A DNA stretch of 23,895 bases from JBBKWU01 sp037969035. GTDB lineage: Bacteria; Pseudomonadota; Alphaproteobacteria; Micavibrionales; Micavibrionaceae. Below are positions 14,825 to 22,495 of this stretch, piece by piece (position 1 is the first letter of the stretch; every line of letters starts with the position of its first letter). The stretch is from the NCBI GenBank assembly GCA_037969035.1, contig JBBKWU010000009.1:1-23895 (forward strand), read 5' to 3'. The translations under genes and the position numbers were made by a program. The notes under the pieces were generated by a model that did not search any database, was not told the DNA's origin, and saw nothing but the letters and a program-made list of their open reading frames with translations.

Positions 14825-15619
14825 ATGTTGCGCCTTTGGCATCTACTTATCGCTCTGACAGCCTTATCCTTCACAGCCACAGCGGCACAAGCACAAGGAT
14901 CTGGAAATGAGTTCGACACGGATATCGTTGTAACGGTGCTAGCGAAAGACGCTAAATTCATTGGGGATGCCGTTGGCGGTGCACGTATTATTGTCACCGA
15001 CAAGCTCACAGGCGATATCATGGTTGATGGTCATACTTACGGAACAACAGGCGACACACAAAAAATCATGGCTGACAGCCATAAACGCCACGAAATATTG
15101 AGCGATAAAGACTCTGCCCGTTTTGAGTTCTCACTGGCAATTTTGGAGCCTACAGCCGTCACCATTACAGCGATTGCGCCGCTTTCACAAATGCAAAGTG
15201 CTATCAAAGTCGCGCAAGACTTTGTTTTAATTCCGGGCAAAGATTACACCGCAGGCGATGGTATCCGCCTTGAAATGCCGGGCATGGCGGTCAACATCCA
15301 AAGCCCTACTCCACATGAAACAATCAAATTTGATGCGGCCGCGCCGCTTACGATTGCGGCAAACGTTATGAAGCTTTGTGGCTGTCAGATCGCCATGGAC
15401 AGCCCGTGGAACCCCGATAATTTCGAGGTTGAGGCCCATATTTACAAAGGCACACAATTCATTAGCGCACTCCCTCTGCAATATGCGGGGCAAGCGGGTC
15501 AATACATGACGCGCGTTAAAATTCCTCTTGCTGGCGATTATAAAGTTCTCGTCACCGCGTTTGATAAGCACTCAAAAGAAGGCGGCATGGACGCAACCAC
15601 AGTTTCCTTGACCGAATAA
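14825..15619 (+). CDS. secreted protein of unknown function
   Basis: The ATG at 14825, with AAGGAG 10 nt upstream, gives 264 aa. A signal peptide of about 24 residues ('LLIALTALSFTATAAQAQ') is followed by a beta-rich mature protein with no membrane segment. The C-terminal part ('VEAHIYKGTQFISALPLQYA' to 'YMTRVKIPLAGDYKVLVTAF') has the look of an immunoglobulin-like or FixH/YtkA-like fold, in which secreted domains bind or modulate partners. A 'KLCGCQIAMDSPW' stretch holds its two cysteines. It lies between divergent mnmC and the M3 peptidase with no evident shared function. The export call is firm; the fold is a guess. Confidence 0.75.
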   Translation: MLRLWHLLIALTALSFTATAAQAQGSGNEFDTDIVVTVLAKDAKFIGDAVGGARIIVTDKLTGDIMVDGHTYGTTGDTQKIMADSHKRHEILSDKDSARFEFSLAILEPTAVTITAIAPLSQMQSAIKVAQDFVLIPGKDYTAGDGIRLEMPGMAVNIQSPTPHETIKFDAAAPLTIAANVMKLCGCQIAMDSPWNPDNFEVEAHIYKGTQFISALPLQYAGQAGQYMTRVKIPLAGDYKVLVTAFDKHSKEGGMDATTVSLTE

Positions 15620-15649
15620 TTGCCGCGCTTAAAAACCACTATATATTAG
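15620..15649 (+). promoter_or_regulatory. candidate promoter of the M3 peptidase gene
   Basis: TTGCCG (15620-15625) and TATTAG (15644-15649) are separated by 18 nt, starting immediately after the upstream stop codon. The peptidase may therefore be transcribed separately. Confidence 0.4.
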
Positions 15650-15688
15650 GTACTAATTACAACCCCGACCAATCCGGAGAATATTTTT

Positions 15689-17740
15689 ATGTCTGCAAAT
15701 CCGCTTCTTACGCTCTCAACGCTTCCTAACCATGCCCCCGCTTTTGATAAAATAAAGGAAGAGCATTTTTTGCCCGCTGTTGAGGCGGCGATAAAAGAAG
15801 CACGTGCAAATATCGACGCGATAAAAGCAAACACAGACACGCCAGACTTTGAAAACACCATCGTGGCCATGGAAACCGCCGCCGAAAGGCTGGGTGGTGT
15901 AACGTCCATTTTCTACAACCAACTTTCCGCAAACAGCACAGACGGCCTACATGAGCTTGCCGAGAAAATCGGGCCCATCAGCTCCAACTTCTCGAGCGAT
16001 ATCGTTTTGGATGCGGATTTATTCGCGCGCGTCAAAGCCGTTTACGATCAAAAAGACAGCTACGACCTGACGGCCGAGCAAACGACGTTACTCGAAGACA
16101 GCTATAAAGGCTTTGTCCGCGGCGGTGCGCTTTTGGATGAAACAAAGCAAAAACGTCTGCGCGAGGTCAATGAGCGTATGTCCGTTCTCAGCCCGACCTT
16201 CATGAACAATGTACAAAAATCGTCAGAACTATTTGAAATGGTGATCGAGGACAAAGCCGATCTATCGGGCCTCCCCGATAGTGCTATTGAGGCCGCTGCC
16301 TTTGCTGCCAAAGAGAAAGGCATGGATGGAAAATGGCTGTTCACGCTTGATTACCCGAGCTTCATCCCGTTCGTGCAATATGCCGACAACCGCAAGCTAC
16401 GCGAAAAAATTTGGCACGCTTTCAGCAGCCGCGCCTATAAAGATGAGTATGATAACTGTGACACCTTGATCGAGATTGTGACGTTACGTAATGAACGCGC
16501 ACAGCTTATCGGTTACAGCTCTCACGCCGATTTTGTTTTGGAACGTCGCATGGCAGAAAAGCCTAAAGCCGTTTGGGAGTTTTTGGATAAACTTAAAACC
16601 GCATATCTTCCTGCCGCCAAAGATGATCTGGCGCGTCTACAAGATTTCGCCGCAAAAAATGGTGCGACAGACGCACTACAGCCATGGGATGTTGCCTATT
16701 ACAGCGAGAAACTAAAGGAAAGCCTTTATAACTTCTCATCCGAAGATCTGCGCCCATACTTCCCGTTGGAAACTGTTCTTGATGGTTGCTTCACGCATTT
16801 CACGAAGCTTTTCAACATCCGCTTTGAAAAAAACAAAACCTATCCCGTCTGGCACAAAGACGTTGTCGCCTATGACGTTTTTGATAACGACAGCGGCAAA
16901 TTCACAGGCACGTTCTATGCTGATTTCTTCCCGCGCACAGGCAAAAAACCCGGCGCATGGATGACCAGCTACCGCAACCAAGGCCTATTTAACGGCAAGG
17001 TTGAACGCCCCGTGATTGCGATTGTCTGTAACTTCACAAAGCCAACGGGCGATAAACCATCGCTTCTGACATTCGGTGAAGTCGAAACCTTATTCCACGA
17101 AATGGGACACGCCATGCACGGTATGTTGGCAAACACAACGTATAGCTCTCTTTCTGGCACGAACGTTCTGTGGGACTTTGTTGAGCTCCCATCACAGCTA
17201 CAGGAAAACTGGTGCTACACCAAAGAAACACTGGATTTAATCTCTGGCCATTATGAAACGGGCGAAAAAGTGCCCGCAGAGCTGATTAAAAAATTAAACG
17301 CTGCCAAAAACTTCATGGTGGCATGGGGCGGATTGCGCCAAGTGAACTTTGCTGGCCTTGATATGCACTGGCATACAGCCGATCCAAAGACAATCAACAG
17401 CGTCGAAGAGTTTGAAGACAAGCACACCGCCGAAACATCGTTATTCCCGCGCTTGGCTGGTCCGTTTTCATGCTCATTCGGGCATTTATTCGCGGGCGGT
17501 TATGCAGCTGGTTATTACAGCTATAAATGGGCAGAAGTCCTTGATGCCGATACATTCGAGGCCTTCACAGAAAAAGGCCTATACGATCTTGAAACCGCAA
17601 AACGCTATAAAGAAGAAATCCTTGCCATCGGCGGCAGCGAACACCCGCGCGTAATCTACCAACGCTTCCGCGGCCGCGACGCAGACCCCGAAGCCCTGCT
17701 CCGTCGTGAGGGCTTAACAGGCAAAGGTAAGGCTGCGTAA
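15689..17740 (+). CDS. M3-family oligopeptidase (oligopeptidase A / peptidyl-dipeptidase Dcp type)
   Basis: The 683-aa protein contains the M3 zinc site 'TLFHEMGHAMHGML', with HEMGH at 470-474 (two His ligands and catalytic Glu). The third-ligand region follows as 'LWDFVELPSQLQENW'. Length and the start 'NPLLTLSTLPNHAPAFDKIK' match PrlC/Dcp proteins. The N-terminus is cytoplasmic, with no signal peptide. These enzymes degrade short peptides, including cleaved signal peptides, as a late step of protein turnover. GGAG lies 10 nt before the ATG and a strong terminator follows. prlC versus dcp cannot be decided with certainty from the sequence alone. Codon use resembles the rest of the chromosomal part of the window. 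Confidence 0.94.
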   Translation: MSANPLLTLSTLPNHAPAFDKIKEEHFLPAVEAAIKEARANIDAIKANTDTPDFENTIVAMETAAERLGGVTSIFYNQLSANSTDGLHELAEKIGPISSNFSSDIVLDADLFARVKAVYDQKDSYDLTAEQTTLLEDSYKGFVRGGALLDETKQKRLREVNERMSVLSPTFMNNVQKSSELFEMVIEDKADLSGLPDSAIEAAAFAAKEKGMDGKWLFTLDYPSFIPFVQYADNRKLREKIWHAFSSRAYKDEYDNCDTLIEIVTLRNERAQLIGYSSHADFVLERRMAEKPKAVWEFLDKLKTAYLPAAKDDLARLQDFAAKNGATDALQPWDVAYYSEKLKESLYNFSSEDLRPYFPLETVLDGCFTHFTKLFNIRFEKNKTYPVWHKDVVAYDVFDNDSGKFTGTFYADFFPRTGKKPGAWMTSYRNQGLFNGKVERPVIAIVCNFTKPTGDKPSLLTFGEVETLFHEMGHAMHGMLANTTYSSLSGTNVLWDFVELPSQLQENWCYTKETLDLISGHYETGEKVPAELIKKLNAAKNFMVAWGGLRQVNFAGLDMHWHTADPKTINSVEEFEDKHTAETSLFPRLAGPFSCSFGHLFAGGYAAGYYSYKWAEVLDADTFEAFTEKGLYDLETAKRYKEEILAIGGSEHPRVIYQRFRGRDADPEALLRREGLTGKGKAA

Positions 17741-17775
17741 CCCCGCTCCTTACTTACAGCGCGACACAAAGAGAA

Positions 17776-17810
17776 AGCCCTTCGTCGGGGAAACGAAGGG
17801 CTCTTTATTT
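17776..17810 (+). terminator. rho-independent terminator of the M3 peptidase gene
   Basis: AGCCCTTCGT (17776-17785) pairs perfectly with ACGAAGGGCT (17793-17802) around a 7-nt loop, followed by CTTTATTTT. Confidence 0.9.
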
Positions 17811-18042
17811 TGTGTGTGGGGTAACTTGGAAATAACACCGTTTAGGTCTGTTTGTGTGTGTGGGGAGAACGATAATCAGATAAGGGGGAGAAATCTAACT
17901 TCGTGAACCCAAACTTTGTTTATTTCCAAGTTAATCTAAGTTTTATATTAAGTTTGCTTTTGTGTCAAGTTCTTTTTTTATGAAAATAAAATATTTTTTT
18001 ATTGCATGATGATATGCTTTTGCGATAAAAAGGCTTACGAAT
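17811..18042. other. intergenic region with a 14-bp inverted repeat and GT-rich direct repeats
   Basis: This gene-free stretch, part of a gap of about 400 bp, holds TAACTTGGAAATAA (17822-17835) and its exact complement TTATTTCCAAGTTA (17920-17933). TGTGTGTGGGG occurs twice between 17811 and 17870. The rest is AT-rich. It could encode a structured RNA or be a small non-autonomous element; no target-site duplication is visible. Confidence 0.4.
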
Positions 18043-18071
18043 TTGCAAAGTTACAGTTTAGTAATTATAAA
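18043..18071 (+). promoter_or_regulatory. sigma-70 promoter of the regulator/methyltransferase operon
   Basis: TTGCAA (18043-18048), 17-nt spacer, TATAAA (18066-18071): a near-consensus promoter giving a leader of about 70 nt before the ATG at 18148. Confidence 0.6.
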
Positions 18072-18147
18072 GGTGTGTAATTAAATATATAATTAAGCGC
18101 GAATTCTGAAACGTACACACCACAAAAAATAACAGGCAAACTGAATT

Positions 18148-18810
18148 ATGAGTATTACAACGGCACAAATACGCGGCGCACGCGGAATTTTAAACTGGAG
18201 CCAAGGTGACCTTGCTGAACGCACAGGCATATCCGCGACATCTATTGGTAGTATAGAGAATAACCAAACGACCCCGCGCGCCAACACACTTCTGAGCATC
18301 CAAAAAGCGTTTGAGGATGCTGGCATCGAATTTATGGGCACAGACGGCGTTCGCCTTAAAACAGGCAATGTACGCGTCTTTACAGGTCGCGAAGGCTATA
18401 TGGACTTCTTTGGCGAGGTCTATGATGTACTGAACAAAGAAAATGGCGGCGAAATATGTGTTAGTAACGTTGATGAGCGCAAATTCGCAAAATGGCATGG
18501 TGAAATGGGTGACGAACATTTAGCCCGCATGAAATCACTTAAAAATGTTTCAACACGCATTTTAATTCAAGATGGCGATACATATTTCCCTGCGGATGGC
18601 TATGCGGAATATCGCTGGCTGTCTAAAGAGCTATTTTCATCTGTTCCGTTTTACGTGTTTGGCAAAAAATTGGCGATTATGCTTTTTGATATTGAACCAA
18701 CTGTGATTTTATTGAACTACCCTGCTGTGGCGCAAACATACCGCAAGCAATTCGAGGCGATGTGGAACAATGCCACCAAGCCGGAACTGAGTAAAAGAGA
18801 AGCTGTGTAA
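18148..18810 (+). CDS. XRE-family regulator with TrmB/PLD-like C-terminal domain
   Basis: The 220-aa protein starts with a Cro/C1-type helix-turn-helix (about 6-60: 'QIRGARGILNWSQGDLAERT' and 'IGSIENNQTTPRANTLLSIQ'). The C-terminal 140 residues ('EVYDVLNKENGGEICVSNVD' through 'KLAIMLFDIEPTVILLNYPA' and 'TYRKQFEAMWNNA') resemble the phospholipase-D-like sensory domain of TrmB-type regulators, where a small ligand is bound; the HKD catalytic motif is absent. It is the first gene of a two-gene unit, 3 nt ahead of a methyltransferase-like gene, so it probably regulates that gene and itself. The HTH is firm; the C-terminal call is by pattern and should be checked by structure search. Confidence 0.85.
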   Translation: MSITTAQIRGARGILNWSQGDLAERTGISATSIGSIENNQTTPRANTLLSIQKAFEDAGIEFMGTDGVRLKTGNVRVFTGREGYMDFFGEVYDVLNKENGGEICVSNVDERKFAKWHGEMGDEHLARMKSLKNVSTRILIQDGDTYFPADGYAEYRWLSKELFSSVPFYVFGKKLAIMLFDIEPTVILLNYPAVAQTYRKQFEAMWNNATKPELSKREAV

Positions 18811-18813
18811 TTT

Positions 18814-19950
18814 ATGAGTTATATTCAACCGTCACAAGTAGAGAAAAAACTTACGCAGAACCAGAGATCTGATCTTATGGTTGACGTACAGAATACCCTC
18901 AAGCACAAAATGAGCGGTATCATGGCGGTTTGGGCCTATATGAACGGCGGACGGGCACCTCTTGAGCGCCTATTCAAACAAAAAGGTTATCACGGTGAGC
19001 GCGAACGTGAATTCATCGAGACATTTGCGAAAAAACTAGCCAATGACCCCGAATTCCCGAAAGATAATATCTCCTTAATTGATCTGGGGCATGGTGAAGC
19101 CGTCGATAAAGCAAAATTATTTATGGATTCGTTTAACCGCGTGGCCAACGACAACCTTAGAGTTGGCGAAGAGCCACATAACCGCTTTGTTGAAGCCATT
19201 GGTATTGATATCGTACCTGATTACAGCGCAACCTATGTCGATGAAATCAGTAAATATTTCAATTACATTGCACGCGGAGATGAAGCCGTATCCCCCGTAC
19301 GTTGCATTACAAAAGAATACTCCAAAATAACAAGGCCTGTTGAGACAAAAGGCACGCCTGTGATGATGACGTGGAACACGCCACTATGGAACGCGCCTAT
19401 TGGTCAAGGCGACATGAACCAGAATGAAATCCTACCAAAAGCCTTGAAATATGCAGCGCGTATTGTGGATCAAGATGGCTACATCGTCATGAACCACTAT
19501 CTACACTCCGATGAAGATCAAGCATTATATGAAAGCGATGATTGCCGCCAAGCTATTGGTGCCATCTTGCACCTGATTGAAAAAGAGATCGCTCCTGAAT
19601 GTTATGTCGGTCACGAATCCGCTGATGATGCGCATGATGTAGAAACGCGCGAAAAAATACCGTTCTCTAAATGCTTCGAATATAAAACATACTACGACAA
19701 AGAAAACGGCACGCGCCGCATGGATGTTGTCAGTCGTCTTGATGTCACAATCAAAATCGGTGATCACTTCTACAAAACCATGAACGAAGGTGAATCTTTC
19801 TGTTTCGTGCCTGCTGCCAAACTCACGCAATCCGCGTTTGATATGCACGTACAGCAAGCTGGCATCTTTAATAAAGTTTATTCTACTAGCAATAGCGACG
19901 ACACAATCGTCGGGCAGGCTCTCAAAGTGTCCCGCCGTCCACAAGTTTAA
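18814..19950 (+). CDS. EgtD-like SAM-dependent methyltransferase family protein (putative)
   Basis: The 378-aa protein has a class I methyltransferase layout. A helical N-terminal region precedes a motif I-like 'ISLIDLGHGEAVDKAKLFMD' (86-105), then an acidic strand end 'AIGIDIVPDYSATYV' (128-142). The C-terminus reads 'FDMHVQQAGIFNKVYSTSNS', comparable to the closing strands of EgtD/Methyltransf_33 proteins. In those proteins SAM is used to methylate the alpha-amine of histidine or related substrates. The usual Gly-x-Gly of motif I is replaced by 'GHG', and no EgtB partner is nearby, so a different amine substrate or a non-catalytic role is possible. It follows the XRE regulator by 3 nt and is closed by a terminator. 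The fold is moderately sure, the substrate unknown. Confidence 0.55.
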   Translation: MSYIQPSQVEKKLTQNQRSDLMVDVQNTLKHKMSGIMAVWAYMNGGRAPLERLFKQKGYHGEREREFIETFAKKLANDPEFPKDNISLIDLGHGEAVDKAKLFMDSFNRVANDNLRVGEEPHNRFVEAIGIDIVPDYSATYVDEISKYFNYIARGDEAVSPVRCITKEYSKITRPVETKGTPVMMTWNTPLWNAPIGQGDMNQNEILPKALKYAARIVDQDGYIVMNHYLHSDEDQALYESDDCRQAIGAILHLIEKEIAPECYVGHESADDAHDVETREKIPFSKCFEYKTYYDKENGTRRMDVVSRLDVTIKIGDHFYKTMNEGESFCFVPAAKLTQSAFDMHVQQAGIFNKVYSTSNSDDTIVGQALKVSRRPQV

Positions 19951-19992
19951 AAACAGAACGTCGGCAAACGACGGTAAGAAGGTGTAGGAACG

Positions 19993-20020
19993 CGCTGCTG
20001 TAAAAGGCAGCGTTTTTCTT
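19993..20020 (+). terminator. rho-independent terminator of the regulator/methyltransferase operon
   Basis: CGCTGC (19993-19998) pairs with GCAGCG (20007-20012) around an 8-nt loop, followed by TTTTTCTTT. It lies about 45 nt past the stop codon. Confidence 0.85.
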
Positions 20021-20045
20021 TACCTATCCCGCCCAAATATATCGC

Positions 20046-20075
20046 TTGATAAAACAAAGATTCCCCCCATATGGT
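20046..20075 (+). promoter_or_regulatory. candidate promoter of osmC
   Basis: TTGATA (20046-20051), 18-nt spacer, TATGGT (20070-20075). It lies about 40 nt before the ATG at 20113. Confidence 0.4.
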
Positions 20076-20112
20076 ATGGTGCATTCAATCTACCCAACAA
20101 AAGGATTTAATT

Positions 20113-20541
20113 ATGAGCATCAAAACAGCATCCGCACAATGGAGTGGCGGTTTAAAAGACGGTAAAGGCACAGTTTCACTGGAAAGTGGCGCTTTGGATA
20201 AACAGCCATACGGCTTTAACACGCGCTTTACCGAAGACAAGGGAACAAACCCCGAAGAACTTATCGCTGCCGCACACGCAAGCTGCTTCACCATGGCACT
20301 TTCCAAAGAACTTGGTGACCGCGACATGGTCGCCGACTCTCTTGAAACCGAAGCAAAGATTACGCTAGAACAAAAAGACGGCGGATTTACGATCACAAAA
20401 AGCCACTTAATTCTTAACGCCAAGATCAATGGCGCGGATGAGGATAAATTCAACGAAGCCGCTCAAAGCGCAAAGAAAAACTGCCCCATCTCTAAATTAC
20501 TGACGGCAGAAATCACGCTTGAAACAACGTTAGAAAATTAA
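20113..20541 (+). CDS. osmC: OsmC-family peroxiredoxin
   Basis: The ATG at 20113, with AAGGA upstream, gives 142 aa, the usual OsmC length. The two catalytic cysteines are Cys58 ('AAAHASCFTMALSKEL') and Cys124 ('AKKNCPISKLL'). Arg38 and Glu49 sit in the 'TRFTEDKGTNPEELIAAAHA' segment that completes the active site in the family. OsmC homodimers reduce organic hydroperoxides in the cytoplasm using dihydrolipoyl or thiol donors. The next gene is another stress gene (csbD-like) but has its own promoter. The call is secure at family level; the OsmC rather than Ohr subfamily is supported by the 'SIKTASAQWSGG' start. Confidence 0.93.
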   Translation: MSIKTASAQWSGGLKDGKGTVSLESGALDKQPYGFNTRFTEDKGTNPEELIAAAHASCFTMALSKELGDRDMVADSLETEAKITLEQKDGGFTITKSHLILNAKINGADEDKFNEAAQSAKKNCPISKLLTAEITLETTLEN

Positions 20542-20549
20542 TTTTTTTC

Positions 20550-20574
20550 GGAACATTTCTTCCTGAACCAAGTT
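20550..20574 (+). promoter_or_regulatory. EcfG-type general stress promoter of the csbD-like gene
   Basis: GGAAC (20550-20554) and GTT (20572-20574) are separated by exactly 17 nt, the alphaproteobacterial EcfG pattern. It starts just after the osmC stop and points to the csbD-like gene, a class of gene known to belong to that regulon. Confidence 0.7.
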
Positions 20575-20583
20575 TGATTTCTG

Positions 20584-20603
20584 CATAAGCAATATTGCTT
20601 ATG
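20584..20603. repeat. perfect 20-bp palindrome in the csbD-like leader
   Basis: CATAAGCAAT (20584-20593) is immediately followed by its complement ATTGCTTATG (20594-20603), then TTTTAA. It lies at the predicted EcfG transcript start, so it may be an operator or a 5' stem; it could also end osmC transcripts. Confidence 0.55.
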
Positions 20604-20635
20604 TTTTAACCCACTAAAATGAAGGAGAACATGTC

Positions 20636-20839
20636 ATGAATAAGAACATTATAAAAGGAAACTGGAAACAGCTTAAAGGCCAAGCTCAGAAAACTTGGGG
20701 AGACCTGACAGACGACCAGTTTGACAAAATAAACGGTGAACGTAACAAGTTGATCGGTCAAATACAGGAAAACCAAGGTATTGCCCGTGAAGAAGCCGAA
20801 AAACAGGTGAAAAAATGGGAAGATTCCATTGCCGCCTAA
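20636..20839 (+). CDS. CsbD-family stress protein
   Basis: The 67-aa protein is a full-length CsbD-like protein: 'MNKNIIKGNWKQLKGQAQKT' (1-20), 'WGDLTDDQFDKINGERNKLI' (21-40) and 'GIAREEAEKQVKKWE' (49-63). It is small, hydrophilic and helical. Members are among the most abundant general-stress proteins in many bacteria, yet their biochemical role is not settled. AAGGAGA lies 8 nt upstream of the ATG. An EcfG promoter and a perfect palindrome lie in front and a strong terminator behind, so it forms its own stress-induced unit. The family call is certain. Confidence 0.94.
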   Translation: MNKNIIKGNWKQLKGQAQKTWGDLTDDQFDKINGERNKLIGQIQENQGIAREEAEKQVKKWEDSIAA

Positions 20840-20855
20840 ATATATTATAATCAAC

Positions 20856-20888
20856 GAAACCCGCTTGCAGCATTCGCGAGCGGGTTTC
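20856..20888 (+). terminator. rho-independent terminator of the csbD-like gene
   Basis: GAAACCCGCT (20856-20865) pairs with AGCGGGTTTC (20879-20888), followed by TTTAATTTTAA. It may also serve the converging gene at 20915, though the T run on that side is weaker. Confidence 0.88.
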
Positions 20889-20914
20889 TTTAATTTTAAT
20901 TTATAAACTTAAAT

Positions 20915-21392
20915 TCATGGGCGCGGACTACGGGATGGTGCCACACTAGGCATCACAGAGGAGTGGTGGTGTACAATCTGCCAATCGCCCGTCGTCTCAT
21001 CTTTGCGGTACATAAAGCTAAAGCGTCCAGGAACCGTGAAGCTTTGGCCGTCTTGGTCAAATTTAAACGTATAATTTCCTGAATATAATGCGCGGCGTTT
21101 CCCCTCGATTTGCACTTCACCCGAGATATTTTCGATTTCTAAATTCTCGCGTGTGAGGAAATTTTTAAAATAGCCCAATATGCCGTACCTATCACTCGCA
21201 AGGCCTGTTGCGAGCGTTCCCCAGAATGTCGCGTCAGACGCATATAACGCCGTCACAGCGAACGGATCACGCGTCTTCATCGTGGACCACCCACGAATCA
21301 AGCGTCGCTTTGACGTCCTCGACATCTTGCTGATGCACCAGCTCATCAAACGTTTTTACATTGGTCATTGGTTTTCTTGCTGTTGTTGTCAT
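20915..21392 (-). pseudogene. SnoaL/NTF2-like (DUF4440-type) protein gene with a single-base frameshift
   Basis: The main frame (from 20915) encodes an NTF2-fold protein of the SgcJ/EcaC or DUF4440 kind: 'DPFAVTALYASDATFWGTL', 'YFKNFL' and a C-terminal 'GDWQIVHHHSSVMP'. Its N-terminal residues do not fit. In another frame a good start exists at 21392 with a GGGAG site: 'MTNVKTFDELVHQQDVEDVK' then 'ATLDSW', which stops at TGA (21267-21269). Removing one G from the GTGGGTGG tract (near 21286-21293) joins the two into one continuous protein, 'LDSW-V-STMKTRDPFAV'. So the gene is broken by one inserted base, or the base is a sequencing error. Function in the family ranges from small-molecule enzymes to association domains. 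Confidence 0.75.
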
Positions 21393-21595
21393 TATTATCT
21401 CCCTTGTTTTCGTTTCTTATTTTTATTTATGAATGACGTTTTGTACTTATTTAGCCCTCTATCAGTAAGGTTAAATTATTAACAAGTTATGAAGAACAAC
21501 AAACTTAAGCATACATCCCAAACCGCGCACCTGTATCCTCACGGCCAGAAGACACGTACAGGGCGTTTATAATTTTAAAATTAATGATATTTTTC

Positions 21596-21623
21596 TTGAA
21601 AATTTTATTAAATCAACTATTCT
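21596..21623 (+). promoter_or_regulatory. candidate promoter of the arsR-like gene, leaderless start
   Basis: TTGAAA (21596-21601), 16-nt spacer, TATTCT (21618-21623). Transcription would begin at or beside the ATG at 21630, and no ribosome-binding site is present, so the mRNA may be leaderless. Confidence 0.45.
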
Positions 21624-21629
21624 CGAATA

Positions 21630-21926
21630 ATGGAAACAATAGAAGCAATCAAGGCCTTTGATGCCCTCTCCCAAGAAACGCGGTTGCAAGTTCTAAACTT
21701 GCTCGCCAATGCCGATGTCAAAGCGGGAATGCCCGCAGGCGAGATCAGCGAAGTGTTAGGCGTCCCACAAAACACGCTGTCATTCCACATGGCACAGCTA
21801 GAGAGCTCTGGCCTCGTCCGCCGCCGCCGCCAAGGCCGCTATATTATCTACAGCATTAACCCAAACGGCATGAAAGACTTACTGCAATACATGTTGAAAA
21901 ACTGTGTGGCAAAAGACGCGGCCTAA
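21630..21926 (+). CDS. ArsR-family transcriptional regulator
   Basis: The 98-aa protein is a winged-helix ArsR/SmtB-type regulator: 'FDALSQETRLQVLNLLAN' (10-27), recognition region 'AGEISEVLGVPQNTLSFHMA' (36-55), 'QLESSGLVRRRRQGRYIIYS' (56-75). The classical metal-binding 'ELCVCDL' motif is absent and the only cysteine is near the C-terminus, so it is probably not an arsenic or cadmium sensor. Members of this non-metal type respond to redox or unknown cues or sit beside methyltransferase genes. No arsenic genes adjoin it. Its stop codon overlaps by 4 bp the stop of the converging gene at 21923. The ATG has no ribosome-binding site. Confidence 0.9.
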   Translation: METIEAIKAFDALSQETRLQVLNLLANADVKAGMPAGEISEVLGVPQNTLSFHMAQLESSGLVRRRRQGRYIIYSINPNGMKDLLQYMLKNCVAKDAA

Positions 21927-22423
21927 TAGCGCACAAATCGTGACATCATTTGAATATCATATGCTTGATCCGCGATTTCAATACGGTTCAAAATACGTGG
22001 CAAGGTTGTTTTCATCTCTGATCGGTAATGCGCGAACACACGACGTAGCTCAAGCGGAGTCTCTCTCGTTGCGTACGCATCAGACTCACAAAAACGATAA
22101 AGAGATTTACAATCCTCCGCCAAAGCCAGAACCGCTTTGCCAACACGCGGTCTATAATGCCGACCTTCGTGATAATCCATATCGTCCAAGGTCTTCTTCA
22201 TATTTTCAATCTTCGAAAGCAGATCATCCGTATAGTTTTCAATGGCTTGTGACAAGACCTCACCATGAAGATGGCGACTATCATCGTGCACATTATCAAA
22301 ATCCAGAACAAACCGCGCGACTTTCATAACAACTTCAGGCGGCACAGTCTCGCGCCCCTCCAGCAAACTCGGGTTTGCATGCACAGGAAATAAGTCAGAA
22401 ACCTTCAAAACATCTGTTTTCAT
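21923..22423 (-). CDS. hypothetical protein, 166 aa
   Basis: The ATG at 22423 ('MKTDVLKVSDLFPVHANPSL') is preferred over a TTG at 22444. The protein is mostly helical and soluble, with 'VVMKVARFVLDFDNVHDDSR', a long charged helix ('YTDDLLSKIENMKKTLDDMD') and a C-terminal 'LPRILNRIEIADQAYDIQMM'. It has no signal peptide or membrane segment. It converges on the arsR-like gene with a 4-bp overlap. The opposite strand is open over 21904-22329, but that reading has the composition of a shadow. No family is recognised; coding is supported by the even amino-acid composition. Confidence 0.6.
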   Translation of the reverse strand: MKTDVLKVSDLFPVHANPSLLEGRETVPPEVVMKVARFVLDFDNVHDDSRHLHGEVLSQAIENYTDDLLSKIENMKKTLDDMDYHEGRHYRPRVGKAVLALAEDCKSLYRFCESDAYATRETPLELRRVFAHYRSEMKTTLPRILNRIEIADQAYDIQMMSRFVRY

Positions 22424-22495
22424 AACAAACGGTAACACTGACAACGTTGAAGCTGCAAGTGTTTTGTATTAAAGGGGGGTGAGGCAATATATAGC

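Noticed and set aside
17811..17933. Insertion sequence bounded by the 14-bp inverted repeat
   Set aside because: Too short for a transposase and no flanking target-site duplication seen.
19987..20012. Second EcfG promoter (GGAAC at 19987)
   Set aside because: No GTT at 16-17 nt; the match lies within the terminator hairpin.
21904..22329. 141-codon plus-strand open frame overlapping the arsR end
   Set aside because: His/Pro/Arg-rich shadow of the minus-strand 166-aa gene; no start signal.
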